Positions 1 to 9,817 of a stretch of DNA of 64,000 nucleotides are shown here, piece by piece (the stretch's first letter is position 1; every line of letters begins with the position of its first letter). The stretch spans positions 62,001 through 126,000 of the forward strand of contig NZ_KB822602.1 in NCBI RefSeq assembly GCF_000364625.1. Direction: 5' to 3'. The notes beneath the pieces were generated by a model. The model ran no database searches and was not told the DNA's origin. It was given only the letters and a program-made list of their open reading frames with translations. This stretch comes from Pseudomonas thermotolerans DSM 14292 (GTDB lineage Bacteria; Pseudomonadota; Gammaproteobacteria; Pseudomonadales; Pseudomonadaceae). The position numbers and the translations under genes are program-made.

Positions 1-1
1 C

Positions 2-1336
2 GGTGAGCGCCTCTGGGTGGCGCCCTCCTGCTCGCTGCTGCACTGCCCGGTGGACCTGGCCCGCGAGGACCGGCTGGACGCCGAGCTGAAGAGCTGGCTG
101 GCCTTCGCCGTGCAAAAGTGCGGCGAGGTGGCTGCCCTGGTCGCCGAATTGAACGCCCCGGGCAGCGCCGCCTCGGCCCTGGCCGAGAGTCGTGCGGTGC
201 AGGCCAGCCGCGCCCGTTCGCCGCGCATCCACAGGCCCGAGGTGCAGGCCCGCCTGGCGGCGATCCGTGCCGAGGACAGCCGCCGCGGCTCGCCCTTCGC
301 CGAGCGCATCGGCAGGCAGCGCGCGCGTCTGCAGCTGCCGGCGTTTCCCACCACCACCATCGGTTCCTTCCCGCAGACCCCGGCGATTCGTCTGGCCCGC
401 CAGGCCTACCGGCAGGGCCGGCTTTCCGAGGCCGAATACGTCGAGGCCATGCAGGCAGAGATCCGCCACGCGGTGGAAGTCCAGGAACGCCTGGGTCTGG
501 ACGTGCTGGTGCATGGCGAGGCCGAGCGCAACGACATGGTCGAGTACTTCGCCGAGCAGCTCGACGGCTATCTCTTCACCCGCTTCGGCTGGGTGCAGAG
601 CTACGGCTCGCGCTGCGTCAAGCCGGCGGTGATCTACGGCGACCTGAGCCGTCCGCGGCCGATGACCGTGGAGTGGATCCGCTACGCCCAGAGCCTCACC
701 GACAAGCCGATGAAGGGCATGCTGACCGGTCCGGTGACCATGCTGATGTGGTCCTTCCCTCGCGAAGACGTACCCCGCGAGGTACAGGCGCGGCAGCTGG
801 CCCTGGCCATCCGCGACGAGGTGCTGGACCTGGAGGCCGCCGGCGTTCGCATCATCCAGATCGACGAGGCAGCCTTCCGCGAGGGCCTGCCGCTGCGCCG
901 CGCCGACTGGGGGCGCTATCTGGACTGGGCCACCGAGGCCTTCCGCCTGACCGCCAGCGGGGTGCGCGACGAAACGCAGATCCACACCCACATGTGCTAC
1001 AGCGAGTTCAACGACGTGATCGAGGCGATCGCCGCCATGGACGCCGACGTCATCACCATCGAGACTTCGCGTTCGGACATGGAGCTGCTGGACGCCTTCG
1101 AGCGCTTCGCCTACCCGAACGAGATTGGCCCGGGCGTCTACGACATCCACTCGCCGCGGGTGCCGGGCAGTGAGGAAATGGTCGTCCTGCTGGAAAAGGC
1201 GGCGCGGCGCATTCCGGTGGAGCGGCTGTGGGTCAACCCGGACTGCGGGCTGAAGACTCGTGGCTGGGCGGAGACCGAGGCGGCGCTGCGCAACATGGTG
1301 GCGGCAGCCCACCAGCTGCGTGCCCGGCTGGCCTGA
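2..1336 (+). CDS. metE: Cobalamin-independent methionine synthase, 3' part
   Basis: Transfers the methyl group of 5-methyltetrahydropteroyltri-L-glutamate to homocysteine, the last step of methionine synthesis, in the cytoplasm. The frame is open from the window edge, so only about the last 444 residues are present and the true start lies upstream. The end of the N-terminal barrel ([11 protein letters not shown], from codon 4), the linker and the whole C-terminal catalytic barrel (starting [12 protein letters not shown] near 345-380) are visible. The zinc ligands of the family are present: His and Cys of HTHMCYSEF near 985-1010, the Glu of ITIETSRSD, and the last Cys in [11 protein letters not shown] near 1235-1270. 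The C-terminus matches the usual family end, so the gene looks intact. The B12-independent enzyme is common in Pseudomonas next to MetH. Partial only because of the window edge. Confidence 0.97.
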   Translation, partial: GERLWVAPSCSLLHCPVDLAREDRLDAELKSWLAFAVQKCGEVAALVAELNAPGSAASALAESRAVQASRARSPRIHRPEVQARLAAIRAEDSRRGSPFAERIGRQRARLQLPAFPTTTIGSFPQTPAIRLARQAYRQGRLSEAEYVEAMQAEIRHAVEVQERLGLDVLVHGEAERNDMVEYFAEQLDGYLFTRFGWVQSYGSRCVKPAVIYGDLSRPRPMTVEWIRYAQSLTDKPMKGMLTGPVTMLMWSFPREDVPREVQARQLALAIRDEVLDLEAAGVRIIQIDEAAFREGLPLRRADWGRYLDWATEAFRLTASGVRDETQIHTHMCYSEFNDVIEAIAAMDADVITIETSRSDMELLDAFERFAYPNEIGPGVYDIHSPRVPGSEEMVVLLEKAARRIPVERLWVNPDCGLKTRGWAETEAALRNMVAAAHQLRARLA

Positions 1337-1741
1337 GGCACGGCCAGGGTTTCTTCCGCTTGCCCTAGCGGTAGGGGCGCCGCTTGAACAGCCAAGGGGT
1401 GGCCGGCAGTTGGATGTTCCTGGGGGGCCGAGAAGCTCCAGGGCCCGTGGCTGGGGTGGCGGATGCTGAATTCCTCCGGCGTCACGTGGATCTCGAACTC
1501 CGCCAGCAGCCAGGCCATGGCGACGGGGCAGCGGTCGTGGTCGCGCATGGAGGGCGGTGTGCCGGGAAACGGTTCTGATGGCAGTCTAATGGCAGTAGCC
1601 GGCGGGAAACCCGCGACTGCTTCAAGCTCCACGGCAGCGGCCCGGCGTCCCGGCTGCCGGCCGGCGGCGGGGCTTGATGCAGGTCAGTACCCCGGTGGCA
1701 TCCCCGCCTAGACTGGTGGGCATCATTAGAAGGAGCTTGCC
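1337..1741. other. metE to phosphoketolase intergenic region
   Basis: About 405 bases with no gene on the plus strand. Apart from the frameshifted minus-strand frame above I see only the upstream region of the phosphoketolase-family gene, ending in a good ribosome binding site (AAGGAG near 1731-1736) five bases before its ATG. No clear promoter or operator was recognised. Confidence 0.5.
1365..1548 (-). pseudogene. Small frameshifted reading frame downstream of metE
   Basis: Not a recognised family. On the minus strand a frame starting ATG at 1548 reads [18 protein letters not shown] and then a protein-like stretch ending [11 protein letters not shown]. At a run of six G on the plus strand (about 1421-1426) the frame must shift to continue as [17 protein letters not shown] with a stop at 1365-1367; without the shift it runs on antisense into metE. 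With the shift it would be a basic protein of about 60 residues, tail-to-tail with metE. The homopolymer could be a true mutation or a sequencing error. No good ribosome binding site is seen upstream of 1548, so the start is uncertain. Confidence 0.35.
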
Positions 1742-4144
1742 ATGTCCCAGATATTCCCCAGCCTTGCCGAACTCGACGAACATGCCCGCCAGGAGCCGGC
1801 CTTCGCCGCCTGGCGCGGCGGCTACGGGGTGATCCAGCACACCCCGGAAACCCAGGCCGGCATCTACCGCATGGCCCACCAGCTGGTCCAGGCCGGGCTG
1901 CAGCCGGACCTGGGCAGCGTCTACGAGCTGCTGCGTGCCCTCGATCGCCTGGCTTCCGCCGGTCTCTGGCTGGTGGCGCACATGACCTATGCCCAGCGGG
2001 TGCGCCTGGACGGCGCCGAGCTGCAGCCCGAGGACTTCAAGGCGACTCCCGAGGGGCATACCGGCGGGGCGCTGAACATGGTCCCGGCCTATGCCGGCTA
2101 TCTGACGCTGAACGCCCTGAGCCGGCAGACCCGCGGCTGGCTGATGGGGCAGGGACACTGCGTGGCGGCCATTGAGGCCCTCAACCTGCTGGTCGGCAAC
2201 CTGCATGCTGAACAGGCTGCGCGCTACAGTGTCGACGACGAGGGGCTGAGCCGTCTGTGCGGCGACTTCTACGGCTATGCCCAGGCCGCCGACGGGCGCC
2301 CCGGGGTGCCGCTGGGCAGTCACGTCAACCCGCATACCGCCGGCGGCATCGCCGAGGGCGGCTACCTGGGCTTTGCCGAGCTGCAGTACGCCCACCTGCC
2401 GCTGCCCGGCGAGACCCTGGTGGCCTTCCTCTCCGACGGCGCCGCCGAGGAGCAGCGCGGCAGCGACTGGATTCCCCGCTGGTGGCGTGCCGAGGACTGC
2501 GGTACGGCGCTGCCGGTGATGATCGCCAACGGCCGGCGCATCGAGCAGCGCACCGAGCTGGGCACCCTGGAGGGCCTGGAGGGCTTCAAGCTGCACCTGC
2601 GCCGCTGCGGCTTCGACCCGATCAGCTTCGATGGCCGCGACCCGGCGGCCTTCGTCTGCACTCTCTGGGAGATGGAGCAGCGTCTGGCCCACCGCCTGCA
2701 CGAGAAGGACAACGGCCTGCTGCGCTATCCGCTGCCGATTCCCTATGGCATCGCCGAGACCGTCAAGGGCTACGGCTTCTACGGCGCCGGCAGCAATGCC
2801 GCGCACAACCTGCCGCTGCCCGGCAATCCCCATCAGGATGCGGCGGCGCGGGAGGCCTTCAACCAGTCCGCCGCGCGCCTCTGGGTGGCGCCCGCCGAGC
2901 TGGAGGAGGCCCGCGCTCTGTTCGCCCGCCAGCGCGCCGGCCTGCTTCCCGAACGCGACAACCCGCTGGCCAGCCGGCGGCCCGTCGAGCCGCTGCTGCC
3001 GGAGTTGCACTGGCGCAACGATGACTGCTCGCCGATGAGCGCCCTGGATCGCTTCTTCGTCGATCTGGTGGCCGCCAACCCCAATCTGCGTCCGCGGGTC
3101 GGCAACCCCGACGAGCTGGCCAGCAACCGCCTGGGCGGCGTGCTGAAGGCCCTCAGGCACCGGGTCTGCGAGCCGGAGAGCGAGCTGGAGGCGCTGAACG
3201 GCAAGGTGATCACCGCCCTCAATGAGGAAGCGGTGGTCTCCGCCTGCCTGGCCAACCAGGCGGGCCTGAATCTGGTGGCCAGCTACGAAGCGTTCTGCGT
3301 GAAGATGCTCGGCGCGGTGCGCCAGACCTTGATCTTCGCCCGCCAGCAGAAGGAGGCGGGGCGTCCGGCCGGCTGGCTCGGTTGGCCGCTGGTGGCCACC
3401 TCGCACACCTGGGAGAACGGCAAGAACCAGCAGTCCCACCAGGACACCACCTTCTGCGAGGCGCTGCTCGGCGAGGCCAACGACATGGTCCGCGTGCTGT
3501 TCCCCGCCGACCACAACAGCCTGCTGGCGCTGCTGCCGGACATCTACCGGGCGCGCGGCCAACTGGCCTGCGTAGTGGCGCCGAAGCGCGAGCGCCCAGC
3601 GGTGTTCGATGCCGAGCAGGCGCTCCGCCTGGCGCGGGATGGCGCCATTCTGGTCGAGGCGCGCGGAGAGGGCGAGCCGCTGCTGCTGATCGCCAACGGC
3701 AGCTACCAGCTGCAGGAGATGCGCCGCGCCGGCGCTCGCCTGGCCGCCCGCGGGCATGCCTACCGACTGGTCTACCTGCAGGAGCCGGGGCGTTTCCGCT
3801 CGCCGCGCGACCGCTGGGAGGCCGAGGTGGTCGCCGAGCCTGGTCTGCGGGATGGTTTGTTCCCGGCCGGCGCCCGCCGCGTGCTGCTCACCCACATGCG
3901 CCCGGAAGTGGCTCGCGGACACCTCTGGCCGATCCTCCCGGATGCCCAGCGCTGCGCGGTGCTCGGTTACCTGAACCGCGGCGGCACCTTCGACGAGGCG
4001 GGCATGCTGTTCGCCAATGCCTCCAGCTGGGCCCACGTGCTGGTGGCCTGCGCCCAGCTGCTCAACGTGCCGTTGGACGATCTGCTGGATGAGGAGGAGT
4101 CCCTGGCGGTGCTCGGCAAGGGCGATCCGCGGCTGCTGCGCTGA
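1742..4144 (+). CDS. Divergent phosphoketolase-family protein
   Basis: 800 residues, the usual size of the thiamine-diphosphate phosphoketolases that cleave xylulose-5-P or fructose-6-P to acetyl-P. Family landmarks in order: AHMTYAQ (site of the first active-site His), MGQGHCVAA (GPGHG site), SHVNPHTAGGIAEGGYLGF (SHVxPxTPGSIxEGGELGY site), VKGYGF (catalytic Lys), AAHNLPLPG (His), ASYEAF (Glu) and SHQD (last His). Two key places differ: the ThDP motif GDGEAE reads SDGAAEEQRG, and the His two turns before HQD (DHNGFTHQD in true enzymes) is replaced, reading GKNQQSHQD. It may thus have another activity; relatives in databases have been labelled 'xylulose 5-phosphate 3-epimerase', a name I cannot verify. 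It stands alone, well spaced from the convergent glpD. AAGGAG precedes the start. Family sure, reaction unsure. Confidence 0.85.
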   Translation: MSQIFPSLAELDEHARQEPAFAAWRGGYGVIQHTPETQAGIYRMAHQLVQAGLQPDLGSVYELLRALDRLASAGLWLVAHMTYAQRVRLDGAELQPEDFKATPEGHTGGALNMVPAYAGYLTLNALSRQTRGWLMGQGHCVAAIEALNLLVGNLHAEQAARYSVDDEGLSRLCGDFYGYAQAADGRPGVPLGSHVNPHTAGGIAEGGYLGFAELQYAHLPLPGETLVAFLSDGAAEEQRGSDWIPRWWRAEDCGTALPVMIANGRRIEQRTELGTLEGLEGFKLHLRRCGFDPISFDGRDPAAFVCTLWEMEQRLAHRLHEKDNGLLRYPLPIPYGIAETVKGYGFYGAGSNAAHNLPLPGNPHQDAAAREAFNQSAARLWVAPAELEEARALFARQRAGLLPERDNPLASRRPVEPLLPELHWRNDDCSPMSALDRFFVDLVAANPNLRPRVGNPDELASNRLGGVLKALRHRVCEPESELEALNGKVITALNEEAVVSACLANQAGLNLVASYEAFCVKMLGAVRQTLIFARQQKEAGRPAGWLGWPLVATSHTWENGKNQQSHQDTTFCEALLGEANDMVRVLFPADHNSLLALLPDIYRARGQLACVVAPKRERPAVFDAEQALRLARDGAILVEARGEGEPLLLIANGSYQLQEMRRAGARLAARGHAYRLVYLQEPGRFRSPRDRWEAEVVAEPGLRDGLFPAGARRVLLTHMRPEVARGHLWPILPDAQRCAVLGYLNRGGTFDEAGMLFANASSWAHVLVACAQLLNVPLDDLLDEEESLAVLGKGDPRLLR

Positions 4145-4160
4145 GGGCCGGTCCGCTGCT

Positions 4161-5699
4161 TCAGACGATGCGCAGGCGCGCCCGCTGCGCACGCTCGCCG
4201 GCCAGGTAGCGGCGCAGCCGGGCCTGCTGCTCGGCATCCAGGAACAGGCCCAGCTTGCTGCGCCGCCAGAGGATGTCCTCGGCCTCCCGCGCCCATTCCT
4301 CGTGGCACAGGTAGTCCACTTCCCGGGCATAGAGTCCGCCGCCCAGGTGTTCGCCCAGGTCCTCCTCGCGGCCTACTCCCTCCAGCAGGCGCCAGCAGCG
4401 GCTGCCGTAGGCCTGGGCCCAGCGTAGCGCCAGCTCCGCCGGCAGCCAGGGATGCCGCTGGCAGAGGCTCTCGGCCAGCTGCCGGGGATCCTCTAGCTGC
4501 TCGCCGCCGGGTAGCGGCGTCTGGGCGGTCCAGGCCGGGCGCAGGCCGGGGAAGCTGGGAGCGAGCAGTTCCAGGGCGGCTTCGGCCAGCTTGCGGTAGG
4601 TGGTCAGCTTGCCGCCGAACACCGAGAGCAGCGGCGCCTCGCCGCCCGCGGCGTCGAGGACCAGGCGGTAGTCGCGGCTGAGCGCTGCCGGATCGCCCGT
4701 CTGTTCGTCGCCCAGCGGGCGCACCCCGGAGAAGCTGTGGCGAATGTCGGCACGGCTGGTCTGTTTGCGGAAATGGGCGTTGACCACCTGCAGCAGATAG
4801 TCGATCTCCTCCTCGCTGATCCGTACCCGGGCCGGGTCGCCCTGGAAGTCGCGGTCGGTGGTGCCGATCAGGCTGAAATGCTGCAGATAGGGAATCACGA
4901 AGACGATGCGGCGGTCCTCGTTCTGCAGGATGTAGGCCTCGTCGCCCGGATAGAGGCGTGGTACCAGTAGGTGGCTGCCCTGCACCAGGCGTAGGGGACA
5001 GGGTGAGGGCTGCTTCAGGACCTCCTCGAACAGCCGCGCCACCCAAGGCCCGGCGGCGTTGACCAGGACCCGGGCGCGGACCGAATAGAGACTGCCGTCG
5101 GCACGCTCCAGGTGCAGGTGCCAGAGCCCCTTGCGGCGCCGCGCGCTGACGCAGCGGGTGCGCGGATGGATGTGCGCGCCCTGTTCGCGGGCGGCCACGG
5201 CATTGAGCACCACCAGGCGGGCGTCATCCACCGCGCAGTCGGAATATGCGAAGCCGCGGCGGATCTCCGCCCTGAGCGGGCTGTCCGCGCCGAAGCGCAG
5301 GGCCTGCGAGGCGGGCAGGCGCTCGCGCCGGCCCAGGTGGTCGTAGAGGAACAGCCCGGCGCGGATCAGCCAGGCCGGGCGCAGGTGCGGACGATGCGGC
5401 AGCACGAAGCGCAGGGGGTGGACGAGGTGCGGTGCCTTGGCCAGCAGCACTTCGCGCTCGGCCAGGGCCTCGCGGACCAGGCGCAGCTCGCCGTGTTCGA
5501 GATAGCGCAGTCCGCCGTGGATCAACTTGCTGCTCGCCGAGGAGGTGTGCGCGGCCAGGTCGTGCTGTTCGCAAAGGAACACCGACAGACCGCGCCCGGC
5601 GGCGTCGGCGGCGATCCCCACGCCATTGATGCCGCCGCCGATGACCGCCAGGTCGTAGACCTCGGCAAGGGGCGCGGCGGGAGAGATTGCCTGGGACAT
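4161..5699 (-). CDS. glpD: Aerobic glycerol-3-phosphate dehydrogenase
   Basis: FAD-dependent enzyme of the inner membrane that oxidises glycerol-3-phosphate to dihydroxyacetone phosphate and passes electrons to ubiquinone. 512 residues, the normal length. The start at 5699 (MSQAISPAAPLAEVYD) is chosen because it directly precedes the Rossmann motif DLAVIGGGINGVGIA and has a GAGG box upstream; a much longer open frame upstream runs antisense through glpR. Other landmarks: TSSASSKLIHGGLRYLE (substrate pocket), ALVNAAGPWV-type NAAGPWV, and SVFGGKLTTYRKLAE. It lies downstream of glpR on the same strand with 95 bases between, which contain a palindromic operator-like repeat. It supplies the catabolic step after glpK. 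Expected to be repressed by GlpR and induced by glycerol-3-P. Confidence 0.97.
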   Translation of the reverse strand: MSQAISPAAPLAEVYDLAVIGGGINGVGIAADAAGRGLSVFLCEQHDLAAHTSSASSKLIHGGLRYLEHGELRLVREALAEREVLLAKAPHLVHPLRFVLPHRPHLRPAWLIRAGLFLYDHLGRRERLPASQALRFGADSPLRAEIRRGFAYSDCAVDDARLVVLNAVAAREQGAHIHPRTRCVSARRRKGLWHLHLERADGSLYSVRARVLVNAAGPWVARLFEEVLKQPSPCPLRLVQGSHLLVPRLYPGDEAYILQNEDRRIVFVIPYLQHFSLIGTTDRDFQGDPARVRISEEEIDYLLQVVNAHFRKQTSRADIRHSFSGVRPLGDEQTGDPAALSRDYRLVLDAAGGEAPLLSVFGGKLTTYRKLAEAALELLAPSFPGLRPAWTAQTPLPGGEQLEDPRQLAESLCQRHPWLPAELALRWAQAYGSRCWRLLEGVGREEDLGEHLGGGLYAREVDYLCHEEWAREAEDILWRRSKLGLFLDAEQQARLRRYLAGERAQRARLRIV

Positions 5700-5734
5700 G
5701 GCGCGAACCTCGCCGGTCGAAAGTGAATTGCAGC

Positions 5735-5750
5735 TTTTCGCTTTCGAAAA
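5735..5750. promoter_or_regulatory. Candidate GlpR operator before glpD
   Basis: Inverted repeat TTTTCG-CTTT-CGAAAA, perfect 6-base arms with a 4-base gap, 36 bases upstream of the glpD start. The same layout recurs at 6624-6639 in front of ybaK/glpK, and both flank glpR, the DeoR-family repressor of this regulon. Assignment to GlpR is inferred from position and from the shared TTTTCG-N4-CGAA pattern. Confidence 0.6.
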
Positions 5751-5794
5751 TACTAGGCCTGCCCCAGGCGGCCTGCCAGCGCCCGGCGCGCTGC

Positions 5795-6553
5795 TCAGAC
5801 CAAGTGCAGTTGCACGCCCCAGTCGCGCAGCCGGCGGGCCAGCGCGGCCGGAGGTGGGGCGTCGCTGTACAGCTGGTCGACCATCTGGATGGAGCCCAGG
5901 CGCACCAGCGCGTTGCGTCCGAACTTGCTGGAATCGGCGGCGAGTAGCACCTGCCGGGCGTTGCGGATGATCGCCTGGGAGACCCGCACCTCCTGGTAGT
6001 CGAAGTCCAGCAGACTGCCGTCCTCGTCGATGCCGCTGATGCCGATCAGGGCGAAGTCCACCCTGAACTGCTCGATGAAGTCCACCGTTGCCTGGCCCAC
6101 CACGCCGCCATCGGCGCGCAACGTGCCGCCGGCGACCAGTACCTCGAAGTCCTCGCAGGCGCTGAGCTGGGCGGCGACGTGCAGGTTGTTGGTGATCACC
6201 TTGAGGCCGCGGTGGCCGAGCAGGGCGCGGGCGATGGCCTCGGTGGTGGTGCCGATGCTGATGAACAGTGAGGCCTGGTCGGGAATCCGCGCGGCTACGG
6301 CCTCGGCGATGCGCTGCTTCTCCTCGCGCATCTGCCCGGCGCGCATGGCGTAGGCGGTGTTGTGGATGCTCGAGGTCTCGCAGGCGGCTCCGCCGTGGGT
6401 GCGGCGCAGCAGCTGGCGCTCGGCCAGGCGGTTGATGTCGCGGCGAATAGTCTGCGGGGTGACGGCGAAGGCCTGGGCCAGCTCGTCGATGCTGACGTAG
6501 CCGCGTTCGCGGGCCAGTTCCAGGATGCGTTGCTGCCGGGGCGCGAGGGTCAT
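5795..6553 (-). CDS. glpR: DeoR-family glycerol-3-phosphate regulon repressor
   Basis: 252-residue DeoR-type repressor. The N-terminal winged helix (about residues 5-57: [17 protein letters not shown], then [23 protein letters not shown]) is followed by the sugar-phosphate isomerase-like sensor domain ([45 protein letters not shown]). In this family glycerol-3-P is the inducer and the targets are the neighbouring glp genes. It lies between glpD (same strand, downstream) and ybaK-glpK (divergent), and candidate operators sit on both sides, so it probably controls itself and both transcription units. Length and motifs are normal. Confidence 0.95.
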   Translation of the reverse strand: MTLAPRQQRILELARERGYVSIDELAQAFAVTPQTIRRDINRLAERQLLRRTHGGAACETSSIHNTAYAMRAGQMREEKQRIAEAVAARIPDQASLFISIGTTTEAIARALLGHRGLKVITNNLHVAAQLSACEDFEVLVAGGTLRADGGVVGQATVDFIEQFRVDFALIGISGIDEDGSLLDFDYQEVRVSQAIIRNARQVLLAADSSKFGRNALVRLGSIQMVDQLYSDAPPPAALARRLRDWGVQLHLV

Positions 6554-6623
6554 GGAGGCGTCCTTCGAAAGGCTGTCGTCCGCGGGGATTTAGGGCTAAG
6601 GTAGTCGAAATCCTGCCGTCATA

Positions 6624-6639
6624 TTTTCGTAATCGAACA
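6624..6639. promoter_or_regulatory. Candidate GlpR operator at ybaK start
   Basis: Inverted repeat TTTTCG-TAAT-CGAACA, matching the repeat at 5735-5750 at 5 of 6 positions in the second arm. It overlaps the A of the ybaK ATG and lies in the 85-base divergent gap between glpR and ybaK, so a bound repressor could block both directions. No copy is seen in the 100 bases before glpK, which fits glpK being read through from ybaK. Confidence 0.55.
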
Positions 6640-7109
6640 TGACCCCCGCCATCGATCTCCTGAAGAAAGCCAAGGCCGAATACCAGGTACATACCTACCA
6701 GCACGATCCCAAGACTCCTTCCTACGGCCTGGAAGCGGCGGAAAAGCTCGGCATCGACCCGGCACGGGTGTTCAAGACCCTGCTCGCGGCGAGCGACAAG
6801 GGCGAGCTGCTGGTGGCCGTGGTGCCGGTGGCCGGCAGCCTGGACCTCAAGGCCCTGGCCAAGGCCGCCGGGGCGAAGACCGCCGACATGGCCGATCCGG
6901 CCGCCGCGCAGCGCGCCACCGGCTACCTGGTCGGCGGCATCAGCCCGCTGGGGCAGAAGAAGCGCCTGCGCACCTTCATCGACGAGTCGGCGCGGAACTA
7001 CCCTACCATCCACGTCAGCGGCGGGCGGCGCGGCCTGGAGGTGGAGCTGAGTGCCGAGACCCTGGCCCAGCACACCCAGGCCAGCTTCGCGGCCATCGGC
7101 CGACCCTGA
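6639..7109 (+). CDS. ybaK: YbaK-type Cys-tRNA(Pro) deacylase
   Basis: 156-residue member of the YbaK/ProX-like aminoacyl-tRNA deacylase family, which hydrolyses Cys mischarged on tRNA-Pro. Typical features: start [42 protein letters not shown], the catalytic Lys region KTL, and [21 protein letters not shown]. No Shine-Dalgarno sequence is visible before the ATG; instead the upstream bases are AT-rich and form the candidate GlpR operator, so the message may be leaderless or use a weak start. It is followed after 102 bases by glpK on the same strand and may be co-transcribed with it. Its link to glycerol metabolism is only positional. Confidence 0.92.
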   Translation: MTPAIDLLKKAKAEYQVHTYQHDPKTPSYGLEAAEKLGIDPARVFKTLLAASDKGELLVAVVPVAGSLDLKALAKAAGAKTADMADPAAAQRATGYLVGGISPLGQKKRLRTFIDESARNYPTIHVSGGRRGLEVELSAETLAQHTQASFAAIGRP

Positions 7110-7211
7110 GTGTACCCGCCGCCACCGTAAGCCGGGACCGGCGCCAGCCGTCCTGAAAACCCGGCCTGCCGGGCGTGCAGGCCAGGGAGCAACAAGAACA
7201 AGGATCACGCC

Positions 7212-8699
<1,488 letters not shown>

Positions 8700-8714
8700 A
8701 GTGGAGTGTGAATC

Positions 8715-9503
8715 TTGGCGAGGGATCTGGATCTGCGGCGGTTCTTCCAGGGACTGGTGCTGCTCGGGGCGCTCGCCGCCTGGTCCCTGCAGACGCGCAG
8801 CGAGACCCTGGTGGTGGTCGGTGACCTCTGGTGCCCGATCAACTGCGAGCCCGACAGCGACCGGCCGGGGATCTTCATCGAGCTGGCCCAGGAGATCTTC
8901 GCCGAGTCCGGCATCCGCGTCGAATACCAGACGGTCAATTGGGCACGGGCCATCCATGCGGTGCGCAACGGCCGCGCCAATGCGCTGGTGGGCGCCGGCT
9001 ACGAGGACGCGCCGGACCTGCTGTTCACCACGATCGCGCCGGGTGTCTCGCGCATGTGCTTCTACGCCCGGCCGGGCAGCAGCTGGCATTTCCGCGGCAT
9101 CGACTCGCTGGACGAGGTCAGCATCGGGGTGATCAACGGCTACAGCTACGACAAGACCCTCGACGGCTACATCCGGCGCCACGCCAAGAACGGCCAGCGG
9201 GTGCAGATCGCCTCCGGCGACCAGGCGCTGGGGCTCAACGTCTCCAAGGTACTGCACGGCCGCATCGACGTGATGCTGGAGAACAGCTGGGTGATGGCCA
9301 ACCAGCTGGCCCGGAGTCGTGCGCCGATCCCGGAGCTGATCGAGGTTGGCTGCCGGGAGCCGGACGTGCCCATCTACCTGGCCTTCTCGCCGGTGCTGGA
9401 GCGTAGCCGCGAGCACCTGGCGCTCTTCGGGGACGGCCTGCGCCGCTATCGCCAGAACGGCCGACTCAAGGCCCTGATGGCCCGCTACGGGGTCAGCGAG
9501 TGA
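8715..9503 (+). CDS. Periplasmic solute-binding protein, family 3 type
   Basis: 262 residues resembling bacterial extracellular solute-binding proteins of family 3 (amino-acid type). The start is a TTG at 8715, supported by GGAG about nine bases upstream (8703-8706) and because it gives a plausible export signal: basic start ARDLDLRR, hydrophobic core FFQGLVLLGALAAW and a possible cleavage near TRSE. The mature part has the family features GIFIELAQEIFAESGIRVEY and NWARAIHAVRNGRANALVG and ends GRLKALMARYG. No permease or ATPase gene is next to it, so it may serve a distant transporter or be a stand-alone sensor-like binding protein. It begins 15 bases after glpK and could be co-transcribed. 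Ligand unknown. Confidence 0.8.
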   Translation: MARDLDLRRFFQGLVLLGALAAWSLQTRSETLVVVGDLWCPINCEPDSDRPGIFIELAQEIFAESGIRVEYQTVNWARAIHAVRNGRANALVGAGYEDAPDLLFTTIAPGVSRMCFYARPGSSWHFRGIDSLDEVSIGVINGYSYDKTLDGYIRRHAKNGQRVQIASGDQALGLNVSKVLHGRIDVMLENSWVMANQLARSRAPIPELIEVGCREPDVPIYLAFSPVLERSREHLALFGDGLRRYRQNGRLKALMARYGVSE

Positions 9504-9516
9504 GCGTTCGCCTGCG

Positions 9517-9696
9517 CCTGGAACGCTACCGGACGAGGCAGTGATGCAGCGCATCGCCACCGAGCGCAACCTGGTGGAGACCACCTTCTTGGTGAAGGAC
9601 GGGGAGCGCCGGCATATCCACCGGTTCACCCCGACCAGCGAGGTGCCGCTGTGCGAGCATGCCCGTTCGGTGGCCAGCGGCAGCCTCTGGCTCTAG
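9517..9696 (+). pseudogene. PhzF-family remnant
   Basis: A short open stretch right after the binding-protein gene resembles an internal N-terminal part of PhzF-like isomerases: GTLPDEAVMQRIATERNL, then VETTFLVKDG, then HRFTPTSEVPLCEHARSVAS, stopping at 9694-9696. In intact members this region (LPD..MQRIAxExNLSETTFV ... RxFTPxxEVxLCGHATLA) lies at residues 25-80 of about 290. The first 25 residues and everything after about residue 80 are missing, and the catalytic Glu region is altered, so this is a leftover, not a working gene. Confidence 0.6.
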
Positions 9697-9817
9697 CCGC
9701 GCAGCAGAGCGGATCGACGCTCTGTGGCCTGGATCCCATCCCGGCGCGCGGTGCGTCCAGCAGATGCGGGGGGCTGGCTATACTGCCCCGCGCACGACAG
9801 CCAATCAGGGACTTCGG

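Noticed and set aside
1622..4330. 902-residue open frame antisense to the phosphoketolase-family gene
   Set aside because: Low-complexity product rich in Ala, Gln, Gly and Arg; a mirror of the plus-strand gene in high-GC DNA, with no ribosome binding site or domain.
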